From the NCBI GenBank assembly GCA_000226015.1, contig JH156524.1:68415-132414 (forward strand): DNA of 64,000 nucleotides, in the 5' to 3' direction. The notes under the pieces were generated by a model. It made no database searches and had not been told where the DNA came from. It saw only the letters and a program-made list of their open reading frames with translations. This document shows positions 49,801 through 52,169 of this stretch, in pieces. The translations under genes were made by a program, and so were the position numbers. How positions within the stretch are numbered: position 1 is the stretch's first letter; each line of letters begins with the position of its first letter. The DNA is from Mnemiopsis leidyi. Taxonomy: Eukaryota; Ctenophora; Tentaculata; Lobata; Bolinopsidae.

Positions 49801-50169
49801 TCCGGTCGAACAAACTTGATCTGGAGAGAGAGATAACAGCAATTAGCTTGAAACTGGTAAATACACGAAGCAGTACCTTGATACGCTGAATCTACTGTGT
49901 ACCACAGCAGCACCTAGGCGAACCTAGGTTATCATTATATGCTATTTTGAAAGCACAGAGGTAATGTAGGGCAGTGCAACAATTGCAAAGTTCAAAACCA
50001 CTGGAAGAGGCACTTAAGATTGGTAACATCCAGGGGAAGGCTCCTAGATTTTAACAACTTCTGAATGACAGACCTTCTTGAACTGGTAGTGGTGTATCTC
50101 GGGCGGTACGTAGGAGCAGAGCCCGTACTTGTTGAGGATCATGTCGGTCCTCGCGTCTCTCGAATTCAT
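1718..50169 (-). CDS. Giant multi-domain repeat protein, about 53 exons (whole gene span)
   Basis: One gene assembled from splice sites on the minus strand: start ATG at 50169-50167, stop TAA at 1720-1718 (an alternative 3' end is possible). Every exon junction agrees in phase: junctions among the first exons are phase 0, 0, 2, 2, 1, and later ones are mostly phase 1. The junction codon in the repeat array is nearly always Ser (A|GT) or Arg (C|GT). The product is about 5,400 residues with no signal peptide or membrane segment seen, so it is probably cytosolic and structural. Architecture: Tyr/Ser/Arg head, short tandem repeats, Lys/Glu/Ala helix tract, seven beta-rich type B domains, Lys/Pro/Glu segment, about 28 type A domains with PEVK-like linkers, and a V-G-K-L tail. 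I do not recognise either domain. By layout it resembles titin-like elastic or cytoskeletal cross-linking proteins; that is inference. The exons are listed singly below. Two intra-exon frame breaks and one N gap need checking. Confidence 0.82.
2290..2386 (-). CDS. Giant gene exon 52: V-G-K-L motif 3
   Basis: 97 nt, phase 0 to 1; acceptor TTCCCCCCAG|AAA and donor AAGAG|GTCTGT. It reads KDEAPKTVKKVGKLSNPFEK and then a Gln/Ser/Ala tail. Confidence 0.72.
4547..4612 (-). CDS. Giant gene exon 51: V-G-K-L motif 2
   Basis: 66 nt, phase 0 to 0; acceptor TTCTCTGAG|AGT and donor AAGAAG|GTAAAA. It reads SKPEPKEQRQVGKLGDVNF. Confidence 0.68.
6234..6307 (-). CDS. Giant gene exon 50: V-G-K-L motif 1
   Basis: 74 nt, phase 1 to 0; acceptor CGTTTCAG|GT and donor GTCGAG|GTAAAT. 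It reads KVKIPDFDKDTEKTQREVGK then LNVE. First of three exons carrying a charged stretch then V-G-K-L. Confidence 0.7.
7334..7375 (-). CDS. Giant gene exon 49 (42-nt microexon)
   Basis: Phase 1 to 1; acceptor TTTTTCGCAG|GA and donor GTCG|GTAAGA. It encodes KPDELSADGGMDV. The junctions on both sides give Gly. Confidence 0.6.
8256..8291 (-). CDS. Giant gene exon 48 (36-nt microexon)
   Basis: Phase 1 to 1; acceptor CCCCAACAG|AT and strong donor ATTG|GTAAGT. It encodes SDHKTFTFSTI. It joins exon 47 as Asp (G|AT) after a 4.6-kb intron. It is supported only by splice sites and phase. Confidence 0.55.
8292..12918 (-). other. 4.6-kb intron between exons 47 and 48
   Basis: The longest intron of the gene. 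Open frames of 60-105 codons on both strands (near 9500-10270 and 10565-10956) have no supporting features. It contains a 52-bp direct duplication. Confidence 0.5.
9098..9201. repeat. 52-bp direct tandem duplication
   Basis: Two adjacent copies beginning gagttcaactgtaaaagcag and ending ttattcaacc, differing at one base seen by eye. Confidence 0.9.
12919..13122 (-). CDS. Giant gene exon 47: last type A unit, diverged
   Basis: 204 nt, phase 1 to 1; acceptor AAATTCAG|CA and donor ATCG|GTGAGT. An Ala/Ser/Glu lead, then VVLNIDTASFEALKGMGAFD and VRLTQQEFEKFQAKQ. The Gly-Gly start and both Trp are lost, but the strand-helix pattern is kept. Confidence 0.82.
13374..13547 (-). CDS. Giant gene exon 46: type A unit, diverged
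   Basis: 174 nt, phase 1 to 1; acceptor CCCAAG|GT and donor CAAG|GTATGC. GGNYVLVLTAGQYGMVKSS and FRLNESQWQQFQANQAK. The acceptor and first codons are tandemly repeated in the intron before it (13539-13660), giving several alternative acceptors. Confidence 0.85.
13539..13660. repeat. 22-24 bp minisatellite made of a 3' splice site
   Basis: Five copies of agttaccaccttgggaacac with small changes. On the minus strand each reads ...CCAAG|GTGGTAACT, the acceptor and first codons of exon 46. The copy at 13547 is the exon-proximal one. Confidence 0.9.
13913..14149 (-). CDS. Giant gene exon 45: type A unit
   Basis: 237 nt, phase 1 to 1; acceptor TCGAAG|GT and donor GACA|GTGAGT. GGDYLLHIPAPLWKMIMLSN and YDVKLSPAEWNIFQENQ. 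The linker is Ser/Ala-rich. Confidence 0.9.
14757..14963 (-). CDS. Giant gene exon 44: type A unit, diverged
   Basis: 207 nt, phase 1 to 1; acceptor CACCAG|GC and donor GCCA|GTACGT. GGHYILKFHKGHYETLKNN, GFEGINAKP and LRLTEVEMKQFNDNQDK. The Trp residues are lost in both halves. Confidence 0.87.
15113..15331 (-). CDS. Giant gene exon 43: type A unit
   Basis: 219 nt, phase 1 to 1; acceptor CTCAAG|GT and donor CCTA|GTATGT. GGNFVLQIPAGLWSIIQANN and RTVTLTAAQWQIFQDNQKK, with a short Ala/Glu linker. Confidence 0.9.
15927..16172 (-). CDS. Giant gene exon 42: type A unit, Ala/Pro linker
   Basis: 246 nt, phase 1 to 1; acceptor GACTCAG|GT and donor GCCA|GTACGG. GGKFVLKIPAALWVIILQN. The linker is Ala/Pro only (PAPAAAPAAPAAGD). 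Confidence 0.9.
16809..17075 (-). CDS. Giant gene exon 41: type A unit
   Basis: 267 nt, phase 1 to 1; donor CCTA|GTACGT. GGNYILQIPSALWTVLMTN. The linker is acidic (ESVPEKIRSDADEAGDN) rather than Lys-rich. Confidence 0.9.
17261..17518 (-). CDS. Giant gene exon 40: type A unit
   Basis: 258 nt, phase 1 to 1; acceptor CTCAAAG|GT and donor AGCA|GTATGT. GGKFVLRIPGAMWIIIQQN; the middle segment is PAPQSKPNDDGS in place of PTPNP. Confidence 0.9.
18296..18553 (-). CDS. Giant gene exon 39: type A unit
   Basis: 258 nt, phase 1 to 1; acceptor CGAAG|GT and donor CCCA|GTACGT. GGKFVLLIPANLWTIIIQN and TVTLNPAQWQIFQENQKK. Confidence 0.9.
19149..19382 (-). CDS. Giant gene exon 38: type A unit
   Basis: 234 nt, phase 1 to 1; acceptor TATAAG|GT and donor CGCA|GTACGT. 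Near twin of exon 36, with a shorter linker (PVPARMPDDDE). Confidence 0.9.
19723..19959 (-). CDS. Giant gene exon 37: type A unit with shortened half 2
   Basis: 237 nt, phase 1 to 1; donor CCCA|GTGCGT. Half 2 reads TVVLTIVQWQVFQEKTPVPL, so the DNQKKP part is missing. Half 1 has LWTLLLEKMTFEGI. Confidence 0.9.
20349..20591 (-). CDS. Giant gene exon 36: type A unit
   Basis: 243 nt, phase 1 to 1; donor CCGA|GTGCGT. NKTFEGIRPTPNPKPNPDGS and TVTLTVTQWKVFQDN are nearly identical to exon 38 but not to exon 37 between them. Confidence 0.9.
20939..21262 (-). CDS. Giant gene exon 35: type A unit
   Basis: 324 nt, phase 1 to 1; acceptor CCAAG|GA and donor CCCA|GTACGT. The junction codon with exon 34 is AGA (Arg). 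The open frame continues past the donor into the intron for about 85 codons, but the donor matches its neighbours. Confidence 0.88.
21535..21849 (-). CDS. Giant gene exon 34: type A unit
   Basis: 315 nt, phase 1 to 1; acceptor GAAG|GT and donor CCCA|GTAGGT. The domain is of the RFEGIRPTPNP subtype; the linker has APGKEPEK repeats. Confidence 0.9.
22438..22761 (-). CDS. Giant gene exon 33: type A unit, SDKPDKP linker
   Basis: 324 nt, phase 1 to 1; donor CCTA|GTATGT. GGNFVLQIPDKLWPILMQN. The linker repeats KPSDKPD with an 18-21 bp DNA period. Confidence 0.9.
23333..23788 (-). CDS. Giant gene exon 32: type A unit, PKPDEAKPAA linker
   Basis: 456 nt, phase 1 to 1; acceptor TTTTTAG|GT and donor CCTA|GTACGT. 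A diverged domain (GGKFIINIPGPMWRIIKNIN; IQFNIFQENMKK). The linker contains about four copies of KPDEAKPAAP. Confidence 0.9.
23963..24517 (-). CDS. Giant gene exon 31: type A unit with the longest linker
   Basis: 555 nt, phase 1 to 1; donor GACC|GTAGGT. The domain is nearly identical to exons 23 and 33. The linker is about 115 residues of Lys/Glu/Pro/Thr (units such as KEEPTPVTKEESAPSTKE), the most PEVK-like stretch in the array. Confidence 0.9.
24865..25110 (-). CDS. Giant gene exon 30: type A unit, short linker
   Basis: 246 nt, phase 1 to 1; donor TCCA|GTATGT. GGHYVLQIPASLWPTLQTN and DGSFTVKLNPRQYQIFQAN, with Tyr replacing Trp in half 2. Confidence 0.9.
25269..25595 (-). CDS. Giant gene exon 29: type A unit
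   Basis: 327 nt, phase 1 to 1; donor TTCC|GTATGT (Arg junction). GGKHVLQIPASLWTILIQN. The linker ends with a Lys-rich KKIHIERDF in place of the usual ISVTQDP. Confidence 0.88.
26122..26421 (-). CDS. Giant gene exon 28: type A unit
   Basis: 300 nt, phase 1 to 1; donor CCCA|GTGCGT. GGKYVLQIPASLWTILIQN and DGSYTVKLTTIQWNVFQDNQ. The linker is Glu/Lys/Pro-rich. Confidence 0.9.
26741..27055 (-). CDS. Giant gene exon 27: type A unit, duplicate of exon 26
   Basis: 315 nt, phase 1 to 1; donor CCCC|GTACGG as in exon 26. The domain is nearly identical to exon 26; the linker is shorter by about 18 residues of the GKEPEKT repeat. Confidence 0.9.
27376..27744 (-). CDS. Giant gene exon 26: type A unit, EPEKT linker
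   Basis: 369 nt, phase 1 to 1; donor CCCC|GTACGT, giving Arg at the junction. The domain is RFEGIRPTPNPKPNPDGSYT-type. The linker repeats GKEPEKT. The exon and its upstream-strand intron are a recent duplicate of exon 27. Confidence 0.9.
28199..28561 (-). CDS. Giant gene exon 25: type A unit, EEPKEKPS linker
   Basis: 363 nt, phase 1 to 1; donor CCCA|GTACGT. Half 1 (GGKYNLQIPVSLMRILEVN) lacks the usual Trp. Half 2 is DGSFTVRLTITQWQQFQDN. The linker has 8-residue repeats SEEPKEKP and is strongly charged. Confidence 0.88.
28788..29048 (-). CDS. Giant gene exon 24: type A unit
   Basis: 261 nt, phase 1 to 1; acceptor CCTAAG|GC and donor CCTA|GTACGT. Half 1 is GGDYVLHIPSPLWKILQIN; half 2 is DGSYTVKLTTDQWTTFQIN. 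The linker is short and basic. Confidence 0.88.
29771..30091 (-). CDS. Giant gene exon 23: type A unit, PSDK linker
   Basis: 321 nt, phase 1 to 1; acceptor CAAG|GT and donor CCGA|GTATGT. GGKFVLQIPDKLWPILMQN and DGSRTVKLTPAEWQIFQDNQ are followed by a linker of repeated SDKP/SEKP. The domain part is nearly identical to exons 31 and 33. Confidence 0.9.
30291..30419 (-). CDS. Giant gene exon 22: second half of a split type A unit
   Basis: 129 nt, phase 1 to 1; acceptor CATTCCAG|GT and donor CCAA|GTAAGA. It encodes GGEYVINMTPEEYKIFQENQ and a short Pro/Ala linker ending SISVTQDP. With exon 21 it makes one complete unit. Confidence 0.82.
30587..30688 (-). CDS. Giant gene exon 21: first half of a split type A unit
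   Basis: 102 nt, phase 1 to 1; acceptor CTCTCTCAG|GT and donor CCAA|GTAAGA. It encodes only one half-repeat, GGAYSLKLTPEQFEQFK then FFNGLKLQATVEP. The second half is exon 22. In all other units both halves share one exon. Confidence 0.82.
30942..31109 (-). CDS. Giant gene exon 20: type A unit, diverged
   Basis: 168 nt, phase 1 to 1; acceptor ATCCAAG|GC and donor ACAG|GTACTG. Half 1 is GGYMLILKPNQYDILI, half 2 is GGLYHIKLNSADWSTFQVN. There is almost no linker. Confidence 0.82.
31309..31521 (-). CDS. Giant gene exon 19: type A unit, diverged
   Basis: 213 nt, phase 1 to 1; acceptor TTTAATAG|AC and donor CCAG|GTATTT. Both half-repeats are visible, GMFQLILSDVQWKAMQ and GGRYIIVMDSTQWQQLQVN, separated by LRGINV. 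A Gln/Val-rich tail follows in place of the usual Pro/Lys linker. Confidence 0.82.
31759..31827 (-). CDS. Giant gene exon 18
   Basis: 69 nt, phase 1 to 1; acceptor TCCCACCAG|AA and donor CCAG|GTTAGT. It encodes SKPDSGMLLPEGVSQEDVTV, a linker before the type A array. Confidence 0.7.
31828..32273 (-). other. Intron between exons 17 and 18
   Basis: AT-rich; nothing else seen. Confidence 0.4.
32274..33560 (-). CDS. Giant gene exon 17: Lys/Pro/Glu-rich PWEK segment (two frame breaks)
   Basis: About 1.29 kb, acceptor TTCCCGCAG|CT (phase 1) and weak donor CCCGAAG|GTTAAA. Two copies of a block with KPKKPWEKTPEEVKQEKKEP and KRPWEKKKDEPKK, at about 33510-33230 and 33060-32780, alternate with acidic units SEELPEEPSEALPSVEEDKK and SEEIPDEPIESLPSVEEDKK, which match the EDxP repeats of exon 10. 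It ends in an acidic DLVIDLEADD stretch and a K-K-P-E run. The coding frame changes twice with no intron visible, near 33285 (the first PWEK copy looks 4 nt shorter than the second there) and near 32580. Assembly indels are likely. If the last donor is not used, translation stops one codon later at TAA. Confidence 0.72.
34114..34242 (-). CDS. Giant gene exon 16
   Basis: 129 nt, phase 1 to 1; acceptor TTCCTCAG|GT and donor GAAG|GTATGT. NVTFDIGPMKEILRKINV has a strand-then-helix pattern like half of a type A unit. It is followed by two acidic copies of a DGYTME / EGYTLE motif. Confidence 0.78.
34243..35167 (-). other. Intron between exons 15 and 16
   Basis: AT-rich with several gtaacgtta-like words near 34245-34325; nothing else seen. 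Confidence 0.4.
35168..35247 (-). CDS. Giant gene exon 15
   Basis: 80 nt, phase 2 to 1; acceptor CTCTTTAG|G and donor ACTG|GTATGC. It encodes ELAKTDKKDVLKVVLQHGAR and a short Thr-rich end. It links the type B array to exon 16. Confidence 0.75.
35806..35954 (-). CDS. Giant gene exon 14: type B domain 7, second half
   Basis: 149 nt, phase 0 to 2; acceptor TTAATTCAG|AAA and donor AAGAA|GTAAGT. It reads KTGEIYLLRMKMVGDQVSIE (last strands of the type B domain), then a probably helical stretch FDLDKIDQYLKICFPNNASK. Confidence 0.82.
36164..36355 (-). CDS. Giant gene exon 13: type B domain 7, first half
   Basis: 192 nt, phase 0 to 0; acceptor TTTTTTCCAG|GAC and donor CACCCT|GTAAGT. It reads DFPAKLLSLKMLLKETDK, then VPVELNLKC and GIAEVINVQVTHP. 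This is a diverged type B unit. Confidence 0.82.
36575..36731 (-). CDS. Giant gene exon 12: type B domain 6, second half
   Basis: 157 nt, phase 2 to 0; acceptor ATTTTCAG|G and donor GCCAAG|GTGAAG. It contains CNNDGDPELIKLQLTPQGS and LYFILRFIDGQVNVE, aligning with SPNGDPEYIRLRL and FVLRFVDGKLSVE of domain 5. Confidence 0.85.
36864..37036 (-). CDS. Giant gene exon 11: type B domain 6, first half
   Basis: 173 nt, phase 0 to 2; acceptor GTCCTCCAG|GCT and donor TATGT|GTAAGT. It contains MVVRFKLSPDDPNPCEVV, matching VVRFKL and ELIVRFKLSPDDKEPCEV of domains 5 and 4 in exon 10. It ends in the middle of the domain. Confidence 0.85.
37176..41277 (-). CDS. Giant gene exon 10: SYP repeats, EDxP repeats, KEA helix, type B domains 1-5
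   Basis: A 4.1-kb exon, acceptor CATTTCAG|GT (phase 1) and donor CCTGAG|GTAGGC (phase 0). In order: a Ser/Tyr/Gly/Arg region (41277-40800); six near-identical 12-residue units SSYEPSKRDYSP (40790-40557); six about 35-residue acidic units with the core EGEDVPMDDxxGDLPSVE and a Lys-Pro tail (40440-39775); an 8-residue periodic tract KKKAEEDA, probably a single alpha-helix since the period is not a heptad (about 39735-38940); a KKPEE run (38935-38865); then five beta-rich type B domains of about 90 residues (38770-37176) with cores like VVRFKLSPDD and PKGxxxPxxFxxxIKDGxL. The helix tract is broken by 11 Ns at 39138-39148 and frame noise at 39055-39250, so its length is unknown. Confidence 0.8.
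39138..39148. other. Assembly gap (11 Ns) in the coding helix repeat
   Basis: Runs of N inside exon 10. Flanking copies of the 24-bp KKKAEEDA-coding unit (39055-39250) carry repeated small insertions such as agctatcttc for agcatcttc, breaking the frame that is open on either side. The true copy number is not known. Confidence 0.95.
40557..40795 (-). repeat. 36-bp coding tandem repeat (SSYEPSKRDYSP)
   Basis: Six near-identical 36-bp copies within exon 10, each encoding SSYEPSKRDYSP, plus degenerate units at each end. Differences are mostly synonymous, implying recent expansion. Confidence 0.9.
41278..41737 (-). other. Intron between exons 9 and 10
   Basis: Nothing else seen. Confidence 0.4.
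41738..42373 (-). CDS. Giant gene exon 9
   Basis: About 211 codons, phase 1 to 1, ending TACCCCG|GTTTGT; a stop follows soon after the donor. Two acceptors fit in phase. CATTTAG at 42374 adds a 34-residue Thr/Glu/Lys-rich segment (TTETKTETTTETK). TTTTCAG at 42272 starts at LEKQVAKSSVIGYRDLES. The body is Tyr/Arg/His-rich, with TYLHYEDLPWLHTGYRRYPG at its end. It has no low-complexity repeat and may be a folded domain of unknown family. Confidence 0.78.
42652..42708 (-). CDS. Giant gene exon 8
   Basis: 57 nt, phase 1 to 1; acceptor TTTAGCAG|GA and donor ATCA|GTGAGT. It encodes SRGTYIGGSTSANFPTRI. It resembles the exon 3 end in its PTR motif. Confidence 0.72.
42709..43908 (-). other. Intron between exons 7 and 8
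   Basis: Contains CACGTGC-rich sequence at 42720-42860 (an open plus-strand frame there is composition-driven) and ACACGTAACCATAGCAAC short repeats at 43780-43860. No gene is supported. Confidence 0.4.
43909..44082 (-). CDS. Giant gene exon 7, Cys-rich
   Basis: 174 nt, phase 1 to 1; acceptor CACCACTAG|AA and donor ATAG|GTGAGA. It holds five cysteines in about 30 residues (pattern RCGGGIDCKCVG, then C-x5-C), followed by a Ser/Tyr/Arg stretch. It is the only Cys cluster in the head. The reading frame is open through the whole exon and joins exons 6 and 8 in phase. Confidence 0.68.
44338..44535 (-). CDS. Giant gene exon 6
   Basis: 65 codons plus split codons, phase 1 to 1; acceptor CCAATTCAG|GC and donor CGAG|GTAGCG. 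It starts TLYMGRYNYLLPAGYDS and then has a charged, probably helical stretch rich in Arg, Leu and Glu (EHLRLRERLLLGERVSEQDF). The family is not recognised. Confidence 0.8.
44536..45559 (-). other. Intron between exons 5 and 6
   Basis: AT-rich. Small overlapping open frames at 44728-45107 on both strands have no recognisable content. Confidence 0.4.
45560..45621 (-). CDS. Giant gene exon 5
   Basis: A 62-nt exon, phase 2 to 1; acceptor TTTTTCAG|A and donor GGAA|GTGAGT. It encodes WYMKKSRSEYVYSPGGTDSG, in keeping with the Tyr/Ser-rich head. Confidence 0.75.
45906..46022 (-). CDS. Giant gene exon 4
   Basis: Phase 2 to 2; acceptor GTTCCCAG|G and donor GATAA|GTAAGT. The product is Tyr/Ser/Arg-rich (NYAAELSAETPDYRTRYSGG). 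A second acceptor, CACTCAG at about 46042, would give phase 1 and not match exon 3. Confidence 0.72.
46050..46485. repeat. 32-bp minisatellite made of a 5' splice site
   Basis: About 13 copies of a 32-bp unit, ttggaatgtaagaagaacaa plus accttgttctag. On the minus strand each contains ACTAGAACAAG|GTTTGTTC, the end of exon 3 and its donor. Copies at the low-coordinate end are the most diverged. Confidence 0.92.
46463..46581 (-). CDS. Giant gene exon 3
   Basis: It has 39 codons plus two bases, phase 0 to 2. The acceptor is CTCTCCATCAG|GCT. The product is Gly/Ser/Tyr-rich (ASYVGFGPVGSHQSG, then a run of five Ser). The donor AACAAG|GTTTGT sits in the first copy of a 32-bp minisatellite that repeats this same exon end and donor downstream, so the exact splice choice is uncertain. 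Confidence 0.68.
48874..49077. repeat. 51-bp tandem repeat, four copies
   Basis: Unit starting ttcaaccacaatcctaactc and containing the palindromic core cacaatattgtg. The 51-bp period is divisible by three and produces an apparent 86-codon open frame that I do not regard as a gene. Confidence 0.9.
49640..49680. repeat. Short perfect inverted repeat
   Basis: 12-bp arms atatcacctaat and attaggtgatat around a 17-nt loop, about 45 bp inside the intron from the donor of exon 2. Confidence 0.7.
49725..49820 (-). CDS. Giant gene exon 2
   Basis: It has 32 codons, phase 0 to 0. The acceptor follows a CT-rich run ending CTCCAG and the donor is CGG|GTATGT. The product is basic and Arg/Val/Ser-rich (IKFVRPERHVSSYVRR...), continuing the head of exon 1. 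Confidence 0.78.
50074..50169 (-). CDS. Giant gene exon 1 (start exon)
   Basis: It has 32 codons beginning MNSRDARTDMILNKYG. The ATG has A at -3, and an in-frame TGA lies six codons upstream (50187-50185), which fixes the start unless an exon is missed. There is no hydrophobic signal segment. It ends CAG TTC AAG AAG|GTCTGT, phase 0. Confidence 0.75.
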
Positions 50170-52052
50170 TGTGCGTCTCTCGTATCACATGCACTATCAT
50201 GGGGTAGGCGTCAGTCACGAGCTTTATGTTGGAACAGTAATATTATAGGTAATGTTGGAACAGTTATGCGCCCTGAACCTCTATTGTTATATTAGTTATA
50301 GGTAATGCTGGGACTGTTTGGCGCCCTGAACCTCTATACTCTATAGTCTATACATTATCACGAGGACGCCGGCTTAACTGCGTTATGGATTATCGTATTG
50401 TGATTTAAGTCATTAATAGACTGACCAAGCAATAAATACATGTTCTTTTTGACGCGAAAACAATTCGCAAAACCCGCAAAAACCCGCAAAAACATGAAAA
50501 ATCAACCCCTCAGAATATTGAAACAAAGGCATCAGCGAATTTAGCCACTTAAAAAGCTCCAAAAGTTACCGTCTAGATTCTCATCGCTGCATATTAAAAG
50601 TGTCACTTAGCAACCAAGCGAGTCACGTGATAGCAACCAGCGCAACAAGTGACAAACACGTGATCTAGTCAGACCGAAGTGCCGGGAATGCCGTTGAAAG
50701 GTATGTCCACCTTGTGAACCTACTCACCAAAACTTTTTGCGGCCAGCAGAATTTCATCGGTTGAAAATGGGTTCAAAGTTGGTCAAGTAACTATGTAAAG
50801 CATAAGGTTATAGATTCAGTTATAAAGTTAGTTAAGTTAGTTTTATGCCATGAAGACTGACCAGTGACCAGCTGTGTGTGAAGGAAGGTCATTTGTTTGA
50901 GCTAGTCGTCCAGCTATTCCCACCCCTCTGATAATAAATAATTGAACACACGGTAGCACTTCAATCTGGCGTCCAGTAGAGAAAGGTATTTTTGGGGAGG
51001 GTCACCAATAGTTTATGTCAATGGAAAATATGAGACCCTTCCCCAAAAATATTGTTCTTCTCAGCAGAATAATATGTTTGTAATAGTTTACCTAACAGAT
51101 TTATTAAAATTTGCATCAACCGTGCTAAAGAGTGATTGATATATTTTAGAAGCCTGTACTTTGGATTGGTATTGGATGGTCGTTTGAATGGTAACTGGCA
51201 AGCTTCGTTTGATTGTTTGTTCATCATCGATTAAGATAAATGATATTGGAATAACAAGATAATTGATATTGGAATAATAAGATAATTGATATCCGAGTGG
51301 GGAGTGTCCTGGAGCCCTCTTGAACTTTACCATTTTCTCCTTTTAAGGACAGTGAGGAACTCATTGAATTCAAACCTCATTAAAACTAGTTCGTAAGATC
51401 ACGTTTTCGTTCATCTTCCAGTCAGCTTCATATTGAACAAAAAAGGGTCATCAGCCTTTGTTTGAACACATGTTAAGGAAGAAGTCTGACAAAGAACTTA
51501 ACTCCTATTACCATGCACAAAGAGTTATCAGGTAAAATGTTCACTAACGTTAAGCAGGAACACAAATTTGTGTCGTTAACAAGGAGAGGCCCAATTCCTT
51601 TCGCTTCAATGCTTTTTGATTTTGTTCGTTATCTAGTGAAATTTAAGAAATTCATATATTTCAGAAACTTGCTTTTAAAAGAAGAAAAACTGCAGAGGTC
51701 CCACTCACTGAGTTTGAGGAGTCACGTGCTGACAGAAATATTTGGGCCAGAAGTGATTGGACCCTCGAACATAGTCATTAGTTAACAGCATTAGTAAACT
51801 CCGACATCAAATGTGGCACATTTTAAACAGAATTTCTGTGCTGCAGCCGGCTGTGCCAGAATTTAATCCTAGATGGTTCTGTATACATTCAGTTTGGTTC
51901 TATTTTTAGCACATGAGGCACGTTTTTTCGGGTTCAAACGGCCAGATGGGCCAATTTTCCGTTTTTGCTTGACTTAGTCTGTATTTTAAAACTAAATACT
52001 CAGTAATCTTAGTGTTTACTTGACTTTAAATTTACGATTTTACCAGTCAAAC
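50170..52052. promoter_or_regulatory. Divergent intergenic region between giant gene and DEG/ENaC gene
   Basis: 1.9 kb between two start codons pointing apart, so it should hold both promoters and 5' UTRs. A roughly 40-bp direct repeat lies at about 50241-50333 (ataggtaatgttggaacagt and ataggtaatgctgggactgt, each followed by cgccctgaacctctat). An open frame at 51513-51785 has no supporting features. No TATA or initiator was assigned. Confidence 0.45.
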
Positions 52053-52169
52053 ATGGTAGTGATAGACACAGAGCCGTGGGCGGAATCCACTAAGAGAGAA
52101 GACGTTCATTCCATCATTTCCAACAGAGATTTTTTCGGATTCCAAGATTTAGCAAGTGACTACTATCAG
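52053..52169 (+). CDS. DEG/ENaC exon 1 (cytosolic N-terminus)
   Basis: The ATG is in good context (A at -3, G at +4). It encodes MVVIDTEPWAESTKRED and ends NRDFFGFQDLASDYYQ at a GT donor in phase 0. The phase match to exon 2, the position, and a short aromatic-Gly motif where the family has its His-Gly motif support it; an intervening exon is not excluded. Confidence 0.6.
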
